The notes below the pieces were generated by a model, which saw nothing but the letters and a program-made list of their open reading frames with translations, ran no database searches and was not told the origin of the DNA. Shown in pieces: positions 21,546 to 26,841 of a stretch of DNA of 26,841 nucleotides (positions are counted from its first letter, which is position 1; every line of letters begins with the position of its first letter). This DNA comes from Bacillota bacterium (GTDB lineage: Bacteria > Bacillota > Clostridia > Lachnospirales > Lachnospiraceae): positions 1 through 26,841 of the forward strand of contig JAEZKL010000158.1 of the NCBI GenBank assembly GCA_023415475.1, in the 5' to 3' direction. The position numbers were made by a program, and so were the translations under genes.

Positions 21546-22526
21546 TTACTGAGCGCCTACTACCTTATGAGGTACATAAGTCTCTTCCAGATAAGTTACA
21601 TCATCAGGGGATAATTTGATATCTAATGCCTTAACGGCATCTGTGATATGATTTTCCTTCGTCACACCTACAATCGGAGCGGTAACTCCATCCTTCTGCA
21701 GTAACCAAGCCAGCGCAATCTGCGCACGATTTACATTATATTTATCAGCAAGTTCCCCTACCCGATGAATGATGGTACGATCCTGTTCCTCTGTATTGCC
21801 GTATTTTATTTTCATTATGTGATCCGTATCTCCACGTAAGGTAGTATCCGATAAAGCTCTGGTTAATTTACCACCGGCAAGTGGGCTATAAGGAGTAACC
21901 GCTATTTTTTCTGTTCTGCAAAGCGGCAACATTTCTCTCTCCTCCTCCCGGTAAATAAGATTCATATGGTTCTGCATCGATATAAATTTAGTCCAACCAT
22001 GCTTCTCTGCTGTATAGAGAGCTTTCTGGAATTGCCATGCATACATTGCGGATGCACCAATGTATCTTGCTTTTCCCATTTTAACAACATCATTCAAAGC
22101 ATCCATTGTCTCCTCAATGGGCGTATTGTAATCCCATCGATGAATGATGTACAAATCTACATAATCAGTGCCAAGTCTCTTGAGGCTCTTATCAATTTCA
22201 CTTAAGATAGCTTTTCTTGATAAACCGCTTCCGTTCGGTCCCTCATGCATTCTGATAAAGACCTTGGTTGCGAGAACAATCTCGTCCCGATTTGCATAAT
22301 CCTTCAAAGCCTTTCCCAAGTATTGTTCACTGGTGCCTTGGGAATAGCAATTCGCTGTATCGAAGAAATTAATTCCCTGCTCCAATGCAAGCTTAACTAA
22401 AGCCCTTGACTTATCTTCATCCACAACCCATTGATGAAAATTAGTCGATACATCACCAAAGCCCATAGCTCCAACGCATAATCTTGAAACATCCATACCG
22501 GTATTACCAAACTTCACATATTCCAT
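21546..22526 (-). CDS. Aldo/keto reductase (NADPH-dependent)
   Basis: This is a 326-residue (alpha/beta)8 barrel. The catalytic set is visible: Asp and Tyr in FFDTANCYSQG (54-64), Lys in ATKVF (about 86-90) and His in YIIHRWD (about 127-133). The C-terminal part (APIVGVTKENHITDAVKA) is the cofactor phosphate-binding region. It belongs to the larger 'potassium-channel beta subunit/YhdN' type group of AKRs, which reduce aldehydes and ketones. Its start follows GGAGGAG closely. It is the second gene of the operon, 23 bases after the ferredoxin-tailed reductase and before the MerR gene. MerR control suggests a role in handling reactive aldehydes. Confidence 0.93.
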   Translation of the reverse strand: MEYVKFGNTGMDVSRLCVGAMGFGDVSTNFHQWVVDEDKSRALVKLALEQGINFFDTANCYSQGTSEQYLGKALKDYANRDEIVLATKVFIRMHEGPNGSGLSRKAILSEIDKSLKRLGTDYVDLYIIHRWDYNTPIEETMDALNDVVKMGKARYIGASAMYAWQFQKALYTAEKHGWTKFISMQNHMNLIYREEEREMLPLCRTEKIAVTPYSPLAGGKLTRALSDTTLRGDTDHIMKIKYGNTEEQDRTIIHRVGELADKYNVNRAQIALAWLLQKDGVTAPIVGVTKENHITDAVKALDIKLSPDDVTYLEETYVPHKVVGAQ

Positions 22527-22549
22527 TTAATCTCCTCCTTATTAAGCAA

Positions 22550-23659
22550 TTAACTTCTTTTATCAAAAATAGCACTGACTTCCTCTAAGCAACTTATTAT
22601 TTTGATGTGCTGAGGACATACCTCCTCACACTTACCGCATTTGATACAATCTGACGCTTTCCCTTTCTCCTTGGTATATACTCCATAATACCAATCGCTG
22701 TTCCAGTCATTAAACTGCTTTTTGGCATTTGAGCATGCAAACAAGTCAGGAATCGGAATCTGCATTGGGCAGCCATCCACACAATACGCGCATGCCGTAC
22801 AGGTTATCAAGTCCTGATCTCGAATTATTTCCCGGACACGATCTACTACCAGATATTCCTCCTCTGAGAATGGAACAAACTCCTTCATATAGCTGAGATT
22901 ATCTTCCATCTGCTCAAGGTTACTCATACCGCTTAATACCATAAAGACCTTTTCAAAGGATGCACAGTATCGGATTGCAAAGCTGGCATAACTTGCTTTC
23001 GGATTGAAATCATCCAGTATTTTTTTCGCTTCCTCCGGGAGATTAGCCAACCCGCCTCCTTTTACCGGCTCCATCACGATTACAGGTTTGTTATACTTCT
23101 CACATATCTGATAACATTGATAGCTTTCGATGCCCGGATCATCATAGTCCGCATAGTTAAATTGAAGCTGTACTACCTCAATATCCGATTGCTCGCTCAA
23201 TATTTTCTCCAGAACAGCTGCTTTGTCATGGAAGGAGATACCTATGTGTTTGATTTTACCCTCTTCCTTCAGTTGTTTTACAAGCTCGAAAGCATGACAT
23301 CTTACGTACTTCTGATAAAACTCAGCATTCATTGCGTGCATAAGATAATAATCAAAATATTCAACTCCGGTATTCATAAGATGAAGTTCAAATAGAGGTC
23401 GGATCTCTTCTTCTTTTTGAAAGAAATTTGTTGTCAGCTTATCTGTTAGCACATAGGAAGCTCTTGGATATCTCTTAACGAGACATTCTCTGAGCGCAAT
23501 CTCACTTTTCCCTCCCACATAGCCATGTGCGGTATCAAAATAGTTAAAACCCGCCTCAAAGAATTTATCAATCATCCTATTGAACTGTTCATAATCAACT
23601 TCCCCACTCTTATTTTGTAGCATAGGAAGCCGCATACATCCAAATCCCAGCTTTTTCAT
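22550..23659 (-). CDS. Aldo/keto reductase with C-terminal 4Fe-4S ferredoxin domain
   Basis: This 369-residue protein has the AKR barrel in residues 1-275, with FDTAHGYVGGKSE (Asp, Tyr), TDKLTTN (Lys) and YYLMHAM (His). The C-terminal ~90 residues carry two 4Fe-4S sites: C287-x2-C290-x2-C293-x3-C297P and C338-x2-C341-x2-C344-x3-C348P. This combination is common in clostridia and may let ferredoxin-type electrons feed the reductase in place of, or with, NADPH. It is first in the operon, with AAGGGG before the ATG. The MerR-type promoter lies about 60-90 bases upstream. Confidence 0.93.
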   Translation of the reverse strand: MKKLGFGCMRLPMLQNKSGEVDYEQFNRMIDKFFEAGFNYFDTAHGYVGGKSEIALRECLVKRYPRASYVLTDKLTTNFFQKEEEIRPLFELHLMNTGVEYFDYYLMHAMNAEFYQKYVRCHAFELVKQLKEEGKIKHIGISFHDKAAVLEKILSEQSDIEVVQLQFNYADYDDPGIESYQCYQICEKYNKPVIVMEPVKGGGLANLPEEAKKILDDFNPKASYASFAIRYCASFEKVFMVLSGMSNLEQMEDNLSYMKEFVPFSEEEYLVVDRVREIIRDQDLITCTACAYCVDGCPMQIPIPDLFACSNAKKQFNDWNSDWYYGVYTKEKGKASDCIKCGKCEEVCPQHIKIISCLEEVSAIFDKRS

Positions 23660-23721
23660 TTTTATTCCCCTTCCTTAATGACACGCTCTTTCCTACCCGT
23701 AATCTAAACCTTTCATATATC

Positions 23722-23752
23722 ATGTTACTCCTTAGAGTTCACTCCATGTCAA
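23722..23752 (-). promoter_or_regulatory. MerR-type promoter with 19-bp spacer and dyad operator
   Basis: On the minus strand -35 TTGACA (23747-23752), a 19-bp spacer, and -10 TAACAT (23722-23727). The spacer is centred on a dyad, plus-strand CTTAGAGT-TC-ACTCCATG (23731-23748). Its half-sites agree at six of eight bases and resemble the CTTGGAGT half-sites of AdhR-type regulators. A 19-bp spacer instead of 17 is the hallmark of MerR activation. Confidence 0.75.
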
Positions 23753-23759
23753 CAACTAT

Positions 23760-23920
23760 TTATTACTTTTATTACTTTTAGTACTTTTTTGTAAAATGTA
23801 CTATTACTGTTTTGAATTATCCTCTTTCCTGCTAATCTTGAGACAAAAACAATTAATATTCGAGAGTACTCTTTAGTTTGACAGAAGGTATCTTACCTAT
23901 TCTTTACTTATTATCTTTAG
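23760..23920. other. Intergenic region upstream of the reductase operon
   Basis: A/T-rich. Tandem-like TTATTACTTT words (about 23760-23790) lie just upstream of the promoter. I see no open frame with a ribosome site. Confidence 0.3.
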
Positions 23921-23921
23921 C

Positions 23922-24154
23922 TCAATGCATCTCTATAGTGGATCCGCTATGCAGAGCAACTACCATATACGGCTGAACCTCAGTAACTCTGGTCATGCCT
24001 CATCCGTAACATCCCTATCATCGTTAAAACCCTGTGTATAGCCGATATTGTTCAAATTTGCAATCATATCCCCAGTTGAAGTCTTAGATATCTGATATAG
24101 GACTATAGGTTTATGATCGAAAAAGAAGCCCCAAACCCAAGGATTTAAGACTTC
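23922..24154 (-). pseudogene. Possible gene remnant between the GH42 and reductase operons
   Basis: On the minus strand one frame is open for 53 codons (24154-23993) without a plausible start. It reads PWVWGFFFDHKPIVLYQ, and later GYTQGFNDDRDVTDEA. Its stop overlaps, as ATGA, an ATG opening a 24-codon frame, MTRVTEVQPYMVVALHSGST. One shift of frame would join them into about 77 codons with protein-like composition. There is no ribosome site and no family I recognise. It could equally be chance. Confidence 0.25.
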
Positions 24155-24156
24155 TT
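24117..24156 (-). terminator. Intrinsic terminator after the GH42 gene
   Basis: On the minus strand AAGAAG and CTTCTT close a hairpin that also pairs TCC with GG, followed by TTTTTC. It starts about 20 bases after the stop at 24178. The middle of the stem is imperfect. Confidence 0.6.
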
Positions 24157-24177
24157 ATTCTTATTATTTATTATGTT

Positions 24178-26226
24178 TTACAACTCGACTACCAGTGTTC
24201 CGTATTTCGGCAATCGATATTTTCCTTTCATAATTTCACCGGTATAGAGATCCTTTCCTTCCTGCTTGAACATAATGTCTGCTACTTCCTTAGAATAGTT
24301 TAATAGGAAGAGGAAGCGTTTGCCCTCCTTGATACGTACCGCGATTTCGCAAGTAGCCGGAGCCTCTACGATGTCACGATAGGGCGATATTACCCCAAGC
24401 TTGCTTAAAAACACCTTCGCAGATTCAACATTTAAGGCTGAACCATAATAATATGCTTTACCTTCACCATAGCTATTACATACTAAAGCACCCTCACCTG
24501 CATAATAATCTGCAGTATAGGTTCCTAGCAAACGTGCCTTCTCGCCGATCGTTTCCAGCATATCTGTAAATATATTGGCTTCCATTGTAGTTCCATCCCA
24601 ATCCACAGTTACAACACCAGCATCCGGAGCGATAAAGGAGTATTCCAAAACATCGGTGCCGGTTAGTGAGCTGATCAAGCCCGGCAGCTTATCCATAATG
24701 CATCTGCCGTTCATATTCTTATAGCCACTCCTGCATCCAAATACAATTGTGCCACCACTCTCAACATATTTTTTCAGCAGTTCAGCGCGGGCTTCGTTCA
24801 TAATTGTTGCATGAGGATAGAATAGGACGGTATACATTTTCATCTGCTCAAGCGTCAAATCATCGGTCAGATAGAGATAGTCAAATGGGGTATGGGTTAG
24901 TTGGCATGCCTCAAATAGGGCTGTCTGACTGGCATAATCAACTTTGCTGTGCCAGGTATCCAATTGGGCATCCCAAATATTATCATAATCTTTGATAATA
25001 CCGACCTTGGCTTCATATAAAGCACCGGCCACTTCTTTCATTCCCTGCAATTTATCATATACATCCCGAACTTCTCGAATTCTTCTGTTTTCCCGGCTTG
25101 AATAATCCAAGATACCGTGCCAATAGATCTCTGTTCCCATCGTACAGGTTCTCCATCGGAAATATCCCACATAATCCGCTCCGTGTGCAATCGACTGCAT
25201 CGTCCAAAGTGTCAGCTGTCCCGGTCTTGGTGTCGGAGCCTCCATGCCTGTATTCCATCCGTTTGCACCGGATTGCTGCTCCATAATTCCATAGATCGGC
25301 GATATGGCACGAGTTTCAGTCAGATTCCTGCTCCACATTCTGTCACGCATGTGTTCCGCAACTGATTGGTAAGAATTCAGACAATATGCGAAATTCGGAT
25401 AGGAATCATAAGTAATGAAATCCAGACTTTCCTTTACTAAACGTTGATAATCAACATTTCTGAAGATACCGTTCGTTGTAACGAAATCACCGGGCTTTAT
25501 ATACTTTTTAATGATATCTGCTTGTAGTTGCGCAAATCTACAGCAGCTATCCGAAATAAATCTGGTATAATCCAGTACTTCGTGGGGATTGGTAGAATTA
25601 CTTAAGGTCGTTCTGGGTACATAGATTTCTGTCCAGGCTGTATAGGTTTGGTTCCAGAAGGCTGTCCCCCAAGCTTCATTTAAGGCATCCAGTGTTTGGT
25701 ATTTTTCTTTTAGGAAGGTTCGGAAGGCTGCGGTATCACTTTCCGAATAGAAGACATCCTTTTCACAGTTCAGCTCATTATCAATTTGCCAACCGATGAT
25801 ATTAGGGTGCTGTGCATAATGGGATGCGAACTTCTCTGTAATTGTTGCAGACAATTCCTGATATATAGAAGAATTATAATTATAATGTCTTCTGGCACCG
25901 TGGCGATATAAAACACCATCTATTGTAGCATTCAACACTTCCGGATATTTATCAGTCAGCCAAGCCGGAGGAGTTGCAGTCGGGGTACAAAAGATTACCT
26001 TCATTCCTGTTTTCTCTACAACCTTAAGAAAACGGTCAAAGAAATCAAAGGTAAAATTACCTTGTGTCGGTTCCACCTTACTCCAAGCAAATTCTGCTAT
26101 ACGAATCACTTCTATACCGTTATCGAGCATCCGCATTAAATCCTCTTCCCACAGGCTGTCAGGCCAATGCTCCGGATAATAGCAGGTTCCCAGTATAATT
26201 CTATCGCCTCTTAAAATATTGTCCAT
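24178..26226 (-). CDS. Beta-galactosidase, glycoside hydrolase family 42
   Basis: The protein is 682 residues from the ATG at 26226, chosen because GGAGG lies 6 nt before it. A longer frame from 26274 has no such site. The family start, YYPEHWPDSLWEEDLMRM (residues 16-33), the TPTATPPAWL loop and NIIGWQIDNE (acid/base Glu151) are clear. The nucleophile is Glu316 in YGIMEQQSG. Domain order is TIM barrel (about 10-390), trimerisation domain (about 390-600, with LFYPHATIMNEARAELLKKYVE) and a small C-terminal beta domain. No signal peptide, so it acts in the cytoplasm on imported galactosides. The neighbouring sugar ABC permease on the same strand suggests a transport-and-cleavage locus continuing to the right. 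Confidence 0.95.
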   Translation of the reverse strand: MDNILRGDRIILGTCYYPEHWPDSLWEEDLMRMLDNGIEVIRIAEFAWSKVEPTQGNFTFDFFDRFLKVVEKTGMKVIFCTPTATPPAWLTDKYPEVLNATIDGVLYRHGARRHYNYNSSIYQELSATITEKFASHYAQHPNIIGWQIDNELNCEKDVFYSESDTAAFRTFLKEKYQTLDALNEAWGTAFWNQTYTAWTEIYVPRTTLSNSTNPHEVLDYTRFISDSCCRFAQLQADIIKKYIKPGDFVTTNGIFRNVDYQRLVKESLDFITYDSYPNFAYCLNSYQSVAEHMRDRMWSRNLTETRAISPIYGIMEQQSGANGWNTGMEAPTPRPGQLTLWTMQSIAHGADYVGYFRWRTCTMGTEIYWHGILDYSSRENRRIREVRDVYDKLQGMKEVAGALYEAKVGIIKDYDNIWDAQLDTWHSKVDYASQTALFEACQLTHTPFDYLYLTDDLTLEQMKMYTVLFYPHATIMNEARAELLKKYVESGGTIVFGCRSGYKNMNGRCIMDKLPGLISSLTGTDVLEYSFIAPDAGVVTVDWDGTTMEANIFTDMLETIGEKARLLGTYTADYYAGEGALVCNSYGEGKAYYYGSALNVESAKVFLSKLGVISPYRDIVEAPATCEIAVRIKEGKRFLFLLNYSKEVADIMFKQEGKDLYTGEIMKGKYRLPKYGTLVVEL

Positions 26227-26350
26227 TATATCCTCCATTCTGATAAAACACCGCCAATTTGGGGGTAAGCTCAAATTTTCCTTATGAAAAATCTTAATTT
26301 TTCATTTTAGTAACCTCATCCTTTATTTTTATAAGTCTTCCAAATAATAA

Positions 26351-26841
26351 TCATTCCTTTACCGCACCTGCAGTTAGACCATCCATGAAGAATTTAGATG
26401 CACACAAGAAGCAGATTAAAAGCGGTAAAACAGCACAGGTACTGGCTAACATCATAGCTCCATAATCCGTACCCCGGTCGGATACCATAGCCTTTAGCAC
26501 CAGTGGAAGAGTATAATATTTTTCTTTTCTCATAATTAATAAAGCTTGCATGAATTCATTCCACACATTAACAAACTGCATGATGCCAAGGGACGCATAG
26601 GCCGGTTTTAAAATGGGTGCGATTACACGAAAGAATATTAGCCACTCACTGCAGCCATCAATTCGCGCTGCTTCCATCAGAGAGCGCGGTACATTATTCT
26701 GACAATACTGCCGCATCCAGAAGATACCGAAGGCATTGGCACAGCCTGGTATGATCAATGCCGCATAATTGTTGATCCATCCAAACTTACTCATCATAAT
26801 ATACAATGGTATAATCCCGGCAGTAGCAGGGACCATCATCG
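26351..26841 (-). CDS. Carbohydrate ABC transporter permease (MalG-type), C-terminal part
   Basis: The frame runs off the right edge, leaving the C-terminal ~163 residues of a protein that usually has about 280. Several transmembrane helices are visible. The binding loop for the ATPase, EAARIDGCSEWLIFFRVIAP (the EAA motif with its conserved Gly), lies in the middle. The ending FFMDGLTAGAVKE matches the C-terminus of MalG-like permeases. It imports a sugar together with a second permease and a binding protein expected beyond the window. The 124 bases before the GH42 start hold no evident terminator, so both may share a transcript. Confidence 0.93.
   Translation of the reverse strand, partial: MMVPATAGIIPLYIMMSKFGWINNYAALIIPGCANAFGIFWMRQYCQNNVPRSLMEAARIDGCSEWLIFFRVIAPILKPAYASLGIMQFVNVWNEFMQALLIMRKEKYYTLPLVLKAMVSDRGTDYGAMMLASTCAVLPLLICFLCASKFFMDGLTAGAVKE

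Overview
This window reads as ordinary chromosome from a low-to-moderate GC, spore-forming anaerobic Firmicute. The Lachnospiraceae (Lachnoclostridium/Anaerocolumna-like) are the best guess. The hints are a DUF4317 protein, a YitT/DUF2179 protein, an Fpg-like protein beginning Met-Ile-Glu, a rubrerythrin, a ferredoxin-tailed aldo/keto reductase, strong AGGAGG ribosome sites and A/T-rich intergenic DNA. The taxon is an inference from gene content. I see no rRNA, tRNA, CRISPR array, prophage or intact insertion sequence.

Layout. Positions 1-2,216 (all minus) hold the start of a Gfo/Idh/MocA oxidoreductase, a GNAT acetyltransferase and an acidic membrane-anchored surface protein. Positions 2,548-4,707 are a minus operon of a 34-residue ORF, an RsgA GTPase and a tandem-GNAT protein. 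Each of these genes overlaps the next, and a long hairpin-rich leader from a good promoter near 5,190 precedes them. Positions 5,304-9,785 carry a YitT-type membrane protein, a TspO-like plus Fpg-like pair, a rubrerythrin with an altered diiron site, and a VanY-type peptidase. Positions 10,021-12,658 hold a secreted CAP-domain protein with a Thr/Pro linker and a two-gene chromate transporter. Positions 12,872-17,945 hold a minimal MGMT-type protein, DUF4317 and DUF2971 proteins, a CCG-type Fe-S protein and four or more small genes. Positions 18,188-20,868 carry a membrane-anchored esterase, a DbpA-type RNA helicase and another small Asn-rich gene. Positions 21,088-23,752 are an aldo/keto reductase operon with its own MerR regulator. 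The right end holds a GH42 beta-galactosidase and the end of a sugar ABC permease gene.

How the genes work together. The clearest functional units are: the RsgA/GNAT operon (ribosome maturation plus acetyl transfer); the reductase/MerR operon, whose promoter has the 19-bp spacer and dyad expected of MerR control; the paired chromate transporter halves; and the GH42/permease end, which looks like the edge of a galactoside uptake and hydrolysis locus. Several small genes (46, 49 and 34 codons, and the true 57-, 67- and 64-codon products) are easy to miss because of their size or non-ATG starts. Two of the Asn-rich ones have promoter-like elements resembling forespore sigma-G sites.

I do not see an unmistakable new multi-gene system. 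The leads most worth checking are the structured leader or small RNA upstream of rsgA, two homologous hairpins of about 96 nt more than 12 kb apart, the Asn-rich small proteins with sigma-G-like promoters, an esterase mRNA in which a hairpin seems to bring a remote Shine-Dalgarno next to the start codon, and two proteins (Fpg-like and rubrerythrin) that have lost key active-site residues.
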